NCBI RefSeq assembly: GCF_040361195.1
Contig: NZ_APNE01000001.1
Strand: one strand, 5' to 3'
Length of the DNA: 64,000 nt
Origin: Salinisphaera hydrothermalis
GTDB lineage: Bacteria; Pseudomonadota; Gammaproteobacteria; Nevskiales; Salinisphaeraceae
The position numbers and the translations under genes are program-made. Each line of letters opens with the position of its first letter. Positions within the stretch are counted from its first letter, which is position 1. Below, piece by piece: positions 1 to 7,492 of this stretch. The notes beneath the pieces are model-generated. The model was not told the DNA's origin and searched no databases. It saw nothing but the letters and a program-made list of their open reading frames with translations.

Positions 1-2
1 CA

Positions 3-359
3 GGACCGCCGGAGCGCCGCTTGATCAAGTCTCCATACACCAGACTTGCATATAGCTCCGGAACATTTACCGGCTTCCTCAACGAGGAAGGTGTAGTGCA
101 TTGGGACAATCCGTTGAACTTTGCGTTCGGCCCGAACGGTGACGGCCTGATCCAGGTCAGTCTGTCGGACGAAACCTTCAACAAGGGTTTTCTGAGTCTC
201 GACAATGGTCCCTGCGACGGCGCGACTGTCAAAGCCACGCTGAAGTATGTGTCTGATCCCAGCACCGCTGATGTGCCGGAGCCGGGCACTTTCGGACTGT
301 TCGGTCTGGCGTTGGCGGCGATCGGTTTTGCTGCTTATCGTCGGCGGTCCGCGATCTGA
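3..359 (+). CDS. PEP-CTERM sorting-signal protein, C-terminal part (5' end outside window)
   Basis: The reading frame is open to the left edge, so this is the C-terminal 118 residues of a longer exported protein; a TTG at 21 is unlikely to be the true start. The last ~25 residues form a PEP-CTERM tail: VPEPGTF, a hydrophobic helix and the basic end YRRRSAI. In known systems such tails are recognised and cleaved by an exosortase, and the carriers are surface or extracellular proteins linked to exopolysaccharide. No exosortase gene lies in the window. The visible upstream part has no recognised domain. A strong terminator follows directly. Confidence 0.8.
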   Translation, partial: GPPERRLIKSPYTRLAYSSGTFTGFLNEEGVVHWDNPLNFAFGPNGDGLIQVSLSDETFNKGFLSLDNGPCDGATVKATLKYVSDPSTADVPEPGTFGLFGLALAAIGFAAYRRRSAI

Positions 360-377
360 TCGGATCGTTTCGTCGAT

Positions 378-417
378 AAAAAGCCGACGCCCCCTTGAAC
401 GGGGCGTCGGCTTTTTT
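378..417 (+). terminator. Intrinsic terminator after the PEP-CTERM gene
   Basis: Perfect 11-bp GC-rich stem (GCCGACGCCCC, 383-393, paired with 401-411), a 7-base loop and a six-T tract at 412-417. Five As precede the stem and can extend the pairing. It starts 19 bases after the stop codon. Confidence 0.93.
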
Positions 418-618
418 CGTTTTGGGCCCGGGGCCGACCGCGACGCACGCGCCGGGCGGCCCGGTTGCAGGTGTAACCCGGCCCGGGGCCGTCGGTGCTA
501 CAGTCAGCCGACCCATCATTTAAAGCGTCACGGGACCGGTCCCAACGTTTGCCAGGCGTGGTCTGGCGCCCGCGTTGGTCGGCGGTCCAAGCGTGTTTCG
601 CGAAGAGGAGAACAAGCG

Positions 619-1647
619 ATGTCGTATACCCCGTCGGAGGACCGCTACGAGTCTATGGTCTATCGCCGTTGCGGGCGGTCCGGTCTCAAGCTGCCGGTGG
701 TCTCGCTCGGGCTGTGGCACAACTTCGGTGAGGACACGCCGCACGAAACCAAGCGCGCGATCTGTCGGACCGCCTTCGATCACGGCATCACCCATTTCGA
801 TCTGGCCAACAACTACGGCCCGCCACCGGGCTCGGCTGAAGAGGCCTTCGGCAAGATCCTGAAGACCGATTTTGCCGGCTATCGCGATCAGCTGGTGATT
901 TCGTCCAAGGCCGGCTACGACATGTGGCCCGGGCCCTACGGCAACTGGGGCAGCCGCAAGTATCTGATCGCCTCCTGCGATCAGTCGCTCAAGCGGCTTG
1001 GCTTGGACTATGTGGATATCTTCTATTCGCATCGCGTCGATCCCGATACGCCGCTGGAAGAAACCATGGGCGCGCTGGATACGCTGGTGAAGCAGGGCAA
1101 GGCGCTCTATGTCGGCATCTCGTCCTACAACGCGCAGCGCACCCGGGAAGCGGCCGCTCTGCTCGCGGATATGGGCACGCCCTGTCTGATTCATCAGCCG
1201 AGCTACAACATGCTCAACCGTTGGGTGGAACGCGACGGGCTCACCGATATGCTGGCCGAGATCGGCATGGGCGCGATCGCATTCACGCCGCTGGCCCAGG
1301 GCATGCTGACGTCGAAATATCTCGGCGGTATTCCCGAGGGCTCGCGTGCCACGCAGGGTAAATCGCTGGACCCTGACATGCTGTCGGATCGGGCGATCTC
1401 CCATCTCAACAAACTCAACGAGATTGCCCAACGCCGTGGCCAGACGCTGGCGCAGCTGGCGATCGCCTGGGTGCTGCGCGACGAGCGTATTACCTCGGCG
1501 TTGATCGGCGCTTCGCGCCCCGAGCAGGTGGCGGATTGTGCCCGGGTCGTGGATAACCTGTCGTTTACCGATGCCGAGCTCGACGAGATCGACACCTACG
1601 CCACCGACGAGGACATCAACCTCTGGGCCGCGTCGAGCAACGCCTGA
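619..1647 (+). CDS. gpr: L-glyceraldehyde 3-phosphate reductase-like aldo/keto reductase (YghZ/Gpr type)
   Basis: 342-residue NADPH-dependent aldo/keto reductase. The tetrad is visible as Asp61 (HFDLANNYG), Tyr66, Lys97 (SSKAGYD) and His138 (YSHRVD). The motifs NNYGPPPGSAEEAFG and MWPGPYGNWGSRK are characteristic of the E. coli YghZ/Gpr branch, which reduces L-glyceraldehyde 3-phosphate and detoxifies aldehydes. The ATG at 619 is chosen because GAGGAG (605-610) lies 8 bases upstream and the protein begins as family members do; an in-frame extension back to 247 runs through the terminator and intergenic DNA. It appears monocistronic. Physiological substrate not shown by sequence. Confidence 0.92.
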   Translation: MSYTPSEDRYESMVYRRCGRSGLKLPVVSLGLWHNFGEDTPHETKRAICRTAFDHGITHFDLANNYGPPPGSAEEAFGKILKTDFAGYRDQLVISSKAGYDMWPGPYGNWGSRKYLIASCDQSLKRLGLDYVDIFYSHRVDPDTPLEETMGALDTLVKQGKALYVGISSYNAQRTREAAALLADMGTPCLIHQPSYNMLNRWVERDGLTDMLAEIGMGAIAFTPLAQGMLTSKYLGGIPEGSRATQGKSLDPDMLSDRAISHLNKLNEIAQRRGQTLAQLAIAWVLRDERITSALIGASRPEQVADCARVVDNLSFTDAELDEIDTYATDEDINLWAASSNA

Positions 1648-1748
1648 GCGACGTCGTGGCCGCGTTCGAGGACCGTGTGATTACGGAGTCGCCGGCGGCG
1701 CAGGTTTGTTAGCCTCGCCGGCGTTATTCCAACACCACGGTAGATGTC

Positions 1749-1955
1749 ATGAAGCAGAACCTGACGGACTGGCAGTCGCTCGAGCGCGATGCCGAGCGCG
1801 GCTACGAAATCATGGGCCGCGAAGGGCACACGGGCTGGGAAGTCGAGGTGCGTTTCGATAACGGCACCTCGCCGCAGCATCCCGAACGCAACGCGCCGAG
1901 CCGCGAAGAGGCGGTGAAAATCGGCCGCGAAATCGCGACGCTGCGCCAGAGCTGA
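1749..1955 (+). CDS. Small hypothetical protein, 68 aa
   Basis: Small, charged, soluble ORF (MKQNLTDWQSLERDAERGY...) with no signal peptide or membrane segment and no family I recognise. It begins with ATG about 100 bp after the reductase gene and is followed 42 bp later by a clear intrinsic terminator, which supports a real short transcription unit. The ribosome-binding site is weak. Function unknown. Confidence 0.6.
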   Translation: MKQNLTDWQSLERDAERGYEIMGREGHTGWEVEVRFDNGTSPQHPERNAPSREEAVKIGREIATLRQS

Positions 1956-1997
1956 TGATAGCGGGCGGTATATGGCCGCCCCATAACACAGCGCTTG

Positions 1998-2035
1998 AAG
2001 AGCCGGCCGCTGTCCAGCGACCGGCTCTTTAATTT
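1998..2035 (+). terminator. Intrinsic terminator after the 68-aa gene
   Basis: Stem AAGAGCCGG (1998-2006) pairs perfectly with CCGGCTCTT (2021-2029); an inner CGCT/AGCG pairing extends it, and a T-rich run (TTTAATTT) follows. The remaining bases to 2197 hold nothing I can identify. Confidence 0.85.
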
Positions 2036-2197
2036 GGCCCGGCCTACGTCATGCGGTGGCGTCTCTCGTGACGACACGTACTGGCGGCAATCCGGTGATT
2101 GCCTGTGCCGGAACGCTGTCGTATGGACTGTTGTGTGTGTAACGACGGCCGGGCGGCTTATCGGCGCGTGCCCGTTCGATCCGGGGCCTGTTCGAAG

Positions 2198-2545
2198 TCA
2201 GGGCGCTTCGGTTCGTACCGCTGAGTTAATCGGCATGGGCGATCCGATTTCGACGGCGTGCGAGCGCTTGTCGTACACGCACAGCACCTGACGTGGCGCG
2301 TGTTCTCCGGGCACCGTGCCGACCAGGCGGGCCAGCCCGTAATGAGCCGAGCCCCAGGGGTCGATGGTCGTATGTTCGGCCCGAAGTATCCCGTCGGCGG
2401 CTTGCCGACAGGCTTGGGCGACATCCGCCCGGAACGAGGCCCAAGCACGGTCACTCGAGGCGCGGCCCGCATTCGGAATGACGACAACAGCCGCGAGCGC
2501 CAGTGCCGCCGCGACCCTGGTACCTCGGTGAATGGTCGTAGTCAT
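2198..2545 (-). CDS. Small secreted hypothetical protein, 115 aa
   Basis: Starts at ATG 2545 with GGGAGA five to twelve bases upstream; a longer frame to 2656 lacks such a site. Residues 1-25 (MTTTIHRGTRVAAALALAAVV...) form a typical Sec signal peptide with a hydrophobic core, so the mature protein of ~90 residues should be periplasmic. It contains two cysteines (QACRQ and VLCVYDK) that could form a disulfide. No family recognised. It is divergent from the chemoreceptor gene. Confidence 0.7.
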   Translation of the reverse strand: MTTTIHRGTRVAAALALAAVVVIPNAGRASSDRAWASFRADVAQACRQAADGILRAEHTTIDPWGSAHYGLARLVGTVPGEHAPRQVLCVYDKRSHAVEIGSPMPINSAVRTEAP

Positions 2546-2742
2546 CAACGATTCTCCCGCCTTCTGTTTGCCGTCAGCATGACGCCCGAAGGCAGCGGCG
2601 CGCTGAATCGTCGGGCCCGCCCCCTTGGCCCGTCGTTGCGCAGAGCGTGCACTCAAGAAACAGCGCCATCGGCCGATAGTGGCCTTATCTGCGAGGTCGC
2701 CGGCAAGGGCGATGGCGTGCGTTGTGCAAGAAGGGGGAAGCC

Positions 2743-4509
2743 GTGCGATTTCTGTCGAGTGTGAAAGCCAAGATCACCCTGGCATTCGGATCCACCATTC
2801 TGGCCTGGGCTGTGCTCTGTGCGTTGTCGTTGTATGCCGTTAATGAACTCAACGCTTACAACGGCAAACTGTATGCCACCAATATGCAGGGCATAGCGGC
2901 CCTGGGCGATACCAGCCAGACCTACGCCACCATGCTGCAGAATATTCGGGGGCGTCTGCACGCGGCGCAGTCGGGGGACATGCAGGCCTTGGCCGACGAG
3001 CTGAAAAGCGCGCGGCAAACGCTGCGGAGCAACTGGAAGGACTACTATCCCGCGCGTGTCTCGAACGCCGCAGAGCGGGCCCAGGCCGACAAGGTCCAGC
3101 AGACCTTCGACAAGCTCGATCCGAAGCTCGATAAGTTCATCAAGGTCCTCGGAATGGGCAAGGCGTATCTCGCCAACGCGTTCTATGACGCCCAGCTTTC
3201 GCTACCGTTGACCGCCGCAGCCCATTCGCTCTACAGCCTGCGTGATAGCGAAATTGCCTCGGCCAAGCACCTGCATGCATCGAGCGAGAAAACCGCCCAG
3301 TGGCTGACGTTGCTGATTGCCGGCACCTGCGCCGGCGCGCTGGTGGCCGGTCTGCTGGTCGCATTCATATTGGTTCGGTTGATCACCCGGCCGCTGACGC
3401 AGGCGCGGCAGCTGGCCGAGTCGATCGGCGAGGGCCATCTCGATAACGAGATCTCGGACAAGCGGCGCGACGAATTCGGCGCCATGCTCTCGGCGTTGAG
3501 CGGCATGCAGCAGCGCCTGGTCGATACGGTGGGCGACGTTCGGCTCAGTTCGGAATCGGTCGAGGCGAATGCCGCCCAGATCGCCAGCGGCAGCGAAGAA
3601 CTCAACGCGCGTACCCAGCGTCAGGCGGCCAGCCTCGAGGAAACGGCCGCCTCGATGGAGCAGATGACCTCCACCGTCAAACAGAACGCCGACAACGCGG
3701 TCGAGGCCGAGACACTCGCACGCGACGTGAAAACGCGCGCCGACGACGGCAGTGTCGTGGCCAAGGCCGCGGTTACGGCCATGGGCGAAATCGACCAATC
3801 CAGTCGCCGGATCACCGATATCGTTGGCCTGATCGAGGATATTGCCTTTCAGACCAATCTGCTGGCGCTCAATGCGTCGGTCGAGGCGGCCCGTGCCGGC
3901 GAGCAGGGGCGAGGGTTCGCCGTAGTGGCGAACGAGGTGCGTAATCTGGCCAATCGCAGCGCCAGCGCGGTGGACGATATCAAGACCCTGGTGAGCGACA
4001 GCGCGACCAAGGTGGCGGACGGCTCCAAGCAGGTGACCCGCTGCGGCGAAGCGCTCGAAACCATCAACACGAGCATCCACAAGGTCAGCGAACTGATCGC
4101 CGAGATTGCCTCGGCGAGCCGCGAGCAGGCCGGGGGTATCGAGCAGGTCAATCGCGCGATCGCCGACATGGATGCGAGCACCCAGGAGAATGCAGCGCTC
4201 GTCGAGCAGTCCGCGGCAGCCAGCCAGGAACTGGAAAACCGCGCTCAGGCGTTGCTCGCCAAGATGGCGGGCTTTCGCCTGGGCGACGAGCACGCCGCGC
4301 CGGCGCCCGAAAGCGTCCCGGCCGAGCAGCCGCCCCAGACCGTCGCCGAACCGTCGGACGCACCCGCGACCGCTGCAAGACCGGAGCCCGAGGCCTCAAC
4401 GAAAACCCAGCCCAAGACCGAGCCCAAGCCTCAGCCAAGGTCCGTGGCAGCCAGGCCGTCGCCCGCGTCCGAGACCGTGGAGGAGGTCGACGAGTGGGCG
4501 ACGTTCTAG
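2743..4509 (+). CDS. Methyl-accepting chemotaxis protein with CheR/CheB-type C-terminal pentapeptide
   Basis: 588-residue transmembrane chemoreceptor. TM1 is at residues ~10-33, followed by a ~150-residue periplasmic four-helix-type sensor, TM2 at ~183-210, HAMP, then the cytoplasmic signalling hairpin with its conserved tip (AFQTNLLALNASVEAARAGE, ~367-386). After the hairpin comes a Pro/Glu/Lys-rich linker of ~80 residues and the terminal EWATF, which matches the xWxxF-type pentapeptide that tethers CheR/CheB to receptors such as Tsr (NWETF). The GTG at 2743 is preferred over TTG at 2722 because AAGGGGGAAG sits just upstream. No che genes lie nearby. Ligand unknown. Confidence 0.93.
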   Translation: MRFLSSVKAKITLAFGSTILAWAVLCALSLYAVNELNAYNGKLYATNMQGIAALGDTSQTYATMLQNIRGRLHAAQSGDMQALADELKSARQTLRSNWKDYYPARVSNAAERAQADKVQQTFDKLDPKLDKFIKVLGMGKAYLANAFYDAQLSLPLTAAAHSLYSLRDSEIASAKHLHASSEKTAQWLTLLIAGTCAGALVAGLLVAFILVRLITRPLTQARQLAESIGEGHLDNEISDKRRDEFGAMLSALSGMQQRLVDTVGDVRLSSESVEANAAQIASGSEELNARTQRQAASLEETAASMEQMTSTVKQNADNAVEAETLARDVKTRADDGSVVAKAAVTAMGEIDQSSRRITDIVGLIEDIAFQTNLLALNASVEAARAGEQGRGFAVVANEVRNLANRSASAVDDIKTLVSDSATKVADGSKQVTRCGEALETINTSIHKVSELIAEIASASREQAGGIEQVNRAIADMDASTQENAALVEQSAAASQELENRAQALLAKMAGFRLGDEHAAPAPESVPAEQPPQTVAEPSDAPATAARPEPEASTKTQPKTEPKPQPRSVAARPSPASETVEEVDEWATF

Positions 4510-4530
4510 ATACAGCTCGCCGGAGAAAAC

Positions 4531-4757
4531 TATCCGCAGATAAACGCCGCAGATCACGCAGATCTACGCCGATGCGGCTCCGCTTTCGTGACGTAGCGGA
4601 TTCGAGGCGCTAATCGGCGACGGCGTCGGCCGCAACGCCGGCCCCGAAAGCCCTCTTCAGGGAACGAAGCGTCAATGGTGATGCGCGCCTCGATTTAACG
4701 ATCGTCTCCAACGTTTAACCGCCATCTGCGTAAATCTGCGTTGATCTGCGGATGAAT
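4531..4757. repeat. Imperfect inverted-repeat element (ATCCGCAGAT/ACGCAGAT type)
   Basis: The 412-bp gap 4510-4921 holds two ~35-bp arms, 4531-4565 and 4721-4757, that are imperfect reverse complements built from short units of the form ATCCGCAGAT and ACGCAGAT. The ~155 bp between them and the stretch 4758-4921 have no convincing ORF. Similar CGCAGAT-rich repeats are common between genes in many proteobacteria. It may be a non-autonomous mobile element or a REP-like sequence. No transposase is present. Confidence 0.7.
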
Positions 4758-4921
4758 GCCTTGTGGAACGAAGCGGGATGTCGTGCGGCGCCCCGACATC
4801 GCAAAGGTGGTGAGCCCAGTCCGCTATTTGCGTTCGTTGGCGGACTGAAAGCGGTCAATGCTTGGACCTGTCGGGCTTTTCCGTCGCTGTTGCTTGAAGA
4901 AAGCGATCCGCGGATCTGGAC

Positions 4922-6325
4922 TCAGGCGGCTGGGTCCGTATCGATAGCGAGGCCGTATTTTCTGAGCTTGCGAAAAACCGTGGGTTGGCTGCTGCCCAGC
5001 ATGTGGGCCATCTCATAGGTGCTGCGACAGCGGCTCAACGCCGCTTGCAGGCATTCGCGTTCTGCGGTCTCGACGGCTTCGCGCAGGGTGTGCAACGGGC
5101 GGGGCGCGGCCTCGCGGTCAGTCTTTTGTCCCGCTTCGGCGTCCAGGGCGGCGCTGGTTGTGGGGCCGGGGCTGATGGTGGGCCCGGCAGCGAGCACATA
5201 GAGCCGTTCCAGATAATTCTCGAGTTCGCGCAGATTGCCCGGCCAGCTTCTCCCGAGCAGATAAGACCATGTCTCCGGCGCGAGTGTTTTGTCCTGACCG
5301 TAGCGCGTATTCAGCTGATGGAGCATGCGCTGGATGAACAGCGGAATATCTTCGGCTCGCTCCGCGAGCGCGGGGATCGTGACCGGCACGACGTTGATGC
5401 GGTGATAGAGATCCAGGCGGAAACGGCCCTCGGCGACCTGCGCTTCGAGATTGCGATTGGTGGCGGCGATCAGGCGAAAATCGGCCGTGCGCACGTCCGT
5501 GCTGCCCAGTCGTGTCACGCGGCGATCCTGGAGCACGCGCAACAGTTTGGTCTGGGCCTGGGCCGACAGCTCGGCGATTTCGTCGAGAAACAGGGTGCCG
5601 CCATGGGCGCGCTCGGCCAAGCCGGGTTTGCCATTGCGCGCGGCTCCGCTGAAGGCGCCGGCGACGTAGCCGAACATTTCCGACTCGAACAGCGTGTCCG
5701 GAATCGCGCCGCAGTTGGCTTCCACGAACGGCCCGTTCGACCGCTGGCTGAGTCGGTGCAAAAGCCCCGCGATGCGAGTTTTCCCCACCCCCGTCTCGCC
5801 CAGCAGCACCACGCTCGCGTCGGTAGGTGCCACCCGCTCCAGCAACGACACGATTTCGCGCATGCGTGGATTGCAGGTGGGAATGTCGGCGTCGGGGTCC
5901 AGGGCGGTCGCGGGCGCGGCTTCACGCGCAATGAGCTGCCGGTGCAGCAGTTCGTACTCGCGCTGCAGGCTGCGGATATCGGTCATGTCCTTGGACAGGC
6001 TGACCACGCGCACCAGCCGATCGCCGTCCCATACCGGATAGGCGCTGGCCATAACCGAGCGGCCGGTCAGCGTGGCCTGCATCACATGGCAGGCGCGGCG
6101 CTGTTCCAGCACACGCACGGTGATCGAGGGCGACAGCACGCCGTTGTGTTCGAGGTCGTAGGTCGAGGCGCCGATGAATTCCTGCAAAGGCAGGCCGTAG
6201 ACGCCGGCACAGCTCTCGCTGGCTTTCAGGATGCGGCCGTGCTGGTCGGCAATGACGACGTGGTCGTGGGAATGGGCCAGCACGGCATCCAGTTCCAGTG
6301 CCTGCAGGTTGTCGGGCGAAGGCAT
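4922..6325 (-). CDS. Sigma-54-dependent PAS/AAA+/Fis-type transcriptional activator
   Basis: 467-residue bacterial enhancer-binding protein: an N-terminal PAS-like sensor (~12-125), a short coiled linker, an AAA+ domain with Walker A GETGVGKT (176-183) and Walker B TLFLDE (244-249), then a C-terminal Fis-type helix-turn-helix (~430-460). The sigma-54 contact loop reads GAFSGA (223-228) rather than GAFTGA. There is no receiver domain, so it probably senses a small molecule through PAS. It is divergent from gbuA, whose upstream DNA carries a -24/-12 promoter and phased repeats, so it most likely activates guanidinobutyrate catabolism. The ATG at 6325 lacks a strong Shine-Dalgarno. Confidence 0.92.
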   Translation of the reverse strand: MPSPDNLQALELDAVLAHSHDHVVIADQHGRILKASESCAGVYGLPLQEFIGASTYDLEHNGVLSPSITVRVLEQRRACHVMQATLTGRSVMASAYPVWDGDRLVRVVSLSKDMTDIRSLQREYELLHRQLIAREAAPATALDPDADIPTCNPRMREIVSLLERVAPTDASVVLLGETGVGKTRIAGLLHRLSQRSNGPFVEANCGAIPDTLFESEMFGYVAGAFSGAARNGKPGLAERAHGGTLFLDEIAELSAQAQTKLLRVLQDRRVTRLGSTDVRTADFRLIAATNRNLEAQVAEGRFRLDLYHRINVVPVTIPALAERAEDIPLFIQRMLHQLNTRYGQDKTLAPETWSYLLGRSWPGNLRELENYLERLYVLAAGPTISPGPTTSAALDAEAGQKTDREAAPRPLHTLREAVETAERECLQAALSRCRSTYEMAHMLGSSQPTVFRKLRKYGLAIDTDPAA

Positions 6326-6331
6326 CGCGGC

Positions 6332-6400
6332 TGAATCGAATATGAATCGGTTGAATCCATTATGAATTAAAACGGGCCGTCAATCATTCGTTTATGAATC
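6332..6400. promoter_or_regulatory. Helically phased TGAATC repeats, candidate upstream activator sites
   Basis: TGAATC or TGAATT occurs at 6332, 6343, 6352, 6363 and 6395. The spacings 11, 9, 11 and 32 place all copies on about the same face of the helix. They lie 42-110 bp upstream of the -24/-12 promoter, where enhancer-binding proteins usually bind, and next to the activator's own start codon. Assignment to this activator is inference. Confidence 0.55.
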
Positions 6401-6440
6401 GCGTGCTAACAAGAGCATTGATATTCAATGCCTTATAACT

Positions 6441-6456
6441 CGGCCCGATTCTTGCC
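6441..6456 (+). promoter_or_regulatory. Sigma-54 (-24/-12) promoter for gbuA
   Basis: CGGCCCGATTCTTGCC contains GG (6442-6443), exactly ten bases, then GC (6454-6455), in close agreement with TGGCAC-N5-TTGC. It points towards gbuA, whose ATG is 34 bases downstream, and faces a sigma-54 activator gene. Confidence 0.72.
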
Positions 6457-6489
6457 ACGGTGTGGGTAAATCCCAACCGAACCCGCACT

Positions 6490-7446
6490 ATGGCAAATCG
6501 TGATCTCAATCAGCCTCTTGGTGGCAATACGATGCCGCGTTTCGGCGGGCCGGCGACGATGATGCGCTTGCCCAGCCAGCGGGACGCGGCCGGGCTGGAT
6601 GCGGCATTCGTCGGCATTCCGATGGATATCGGCACGTCCAACCGGCCCGGCACGCGGCTCGGCCCGCGCCAGATCCGCGACGAATCGCGCATGCTCCGGC
6701 CCTACAACATGGCCACCGGTGCGGCACCGTTTGATTCGCTCCAGGTGGCCGATATCGGCGATGTGCCGATCAACACCTTCGACCTGAAGAAGAGCATCGG
6801 AATCATCGAGGCGTTTCACACCGACATCGTCACCGCCGGCTGTCGCCCGCTGACGCTGGGCGGCGACCACACGCTGACCTGGCCGATCCTGCGGGCCATG
6901 GCGGGCCGGCACGGCCCGGTCGGGCTGATCCATGTCGATGCTCATGCCGATACCAACGAGCAGATGTTCGGCGAGGAAATCGCCCACGGCACGCCGTTCC
7001 GGCGCGCGATCGAGGAAGGGCTGATCGATACCCGGCGCATGGTCCAGATCGGGCTGCGCGGCACGGGCTATGCCGCCGACGATTTTGACTGGGCCCGGCA
7101 ACAGGGCGCCCGCGTGGTGCCGGCCGAGCAGTGCTGGCACCAGAGCCTGACGCCGCTGATGGCCGAGGTTCGCGAGCAGGTTGGCGGCGGGCCGGTCTAT
7201 CTCAGTTTCGATATCGACAGCCTGGACCCCGGTTTCGCGCCGGGCACCGGCACCGCCGAAATCGGCGGCCTGACGCCGCCGCAGGCGCTGGAGATCGTGC
7301 GTGGCTGTCGTGGCCTGGACCTGGTCGGGGGCGATCTGGTCGAAGTGGCGCCGCCCTACGATCCCAGCGGCAACACCGCCCTGCTGGGCGCCAACCTGCT
7401 CTATGAAATGCTCTGCGTCCTGCCGGGCGTGACTTATCGCAACTGA
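6490..7446 (+). CDS. gbuA: Guanidinobutyrase-like ureohydrolase (agmatinase family)
   Basis: 318-residue manganese ureohydrolase that should hydrolyse 4-guanidinobutyrate to 4-aminobutyrate and urea. All metal ligands are visible: His127 in GGDH, Asp150/His152/Asp154 in DAHAD, and Asp241/Asp243 in SFDIDSLDP. The N-terminal QPLGGNTMPRFGG, the RPYNMATGAAPFDS block and the C-terminal ANLLYEMLCVLPGV resemble Pseudomonas GbuA more than agmatinase or guanidinopropionase. ATG 6490 is preferred to an upstream GTG at 6460 because the latter would overlap the sigma-54 promoter region. A transporter gene follows 46 bp downstream. Exact substrate is inferred. Confidence 0.87.
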   Translation: MANRDLNQPLGGNTMPRFGGPATMMRLPSQRDAAGLDAAFVGIPMDIGTSNRPGTRLGPRQIRDESRMLRPYNMATGAAPFDSLQVADIGDVPINTFDLKKSIGIIEAFHTDIVTAGCRPLTLGGDHTLTWPILRAMAGRHGPVGLIHVDAHADTNEQMFGEEIAHGTPFRRAIEEGLIDTRRMVQIGLRGTGYAADDFDWARQQGARVVPAEQCWHQSLTPLMAEVREQVGGGPVYLSFDIDSLDPGFAPGTGTAEIGGLTPPQALEIVRGCRGLDLVGGDLVEVAPPYDPSGNTALLGANLLYEMLCVLPGVTYRN

Positions 7447-7492
7447 GCCGATCGGACGGCTTGCATCACCTGTCAACGACAAGGGGGAGATA

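Noticed and set aside
247..618. N-terminal extension of the aldo/keto reductase frame
   Set aside because: It would cross a strong terminator and non-conserved intergenic DNA; the ATG at 619 has a good ribosome-binding site.
3202..4293. 363-aa frame opposite the first chemoreceptor
   Set aside because: The plus-strand frame encodes an unmistakable receptor; the antisense frame shows only compositional repetition.
4985..6334. 449-aa frame opposite the sigma-54 activator
   Set aside because: Shadow of the real minus-strand gene, rich in His/Arg/Gly/Gln with no domain; the minus-strand frame has PAS, AAA+ and helix-turn-helix motifs.
6332..6400. CRISPR-like array
   Set aside because: Units are only 6-8 bases with 9-32 base spacing and no spacer-like diversity; they fit activator-binding sites.
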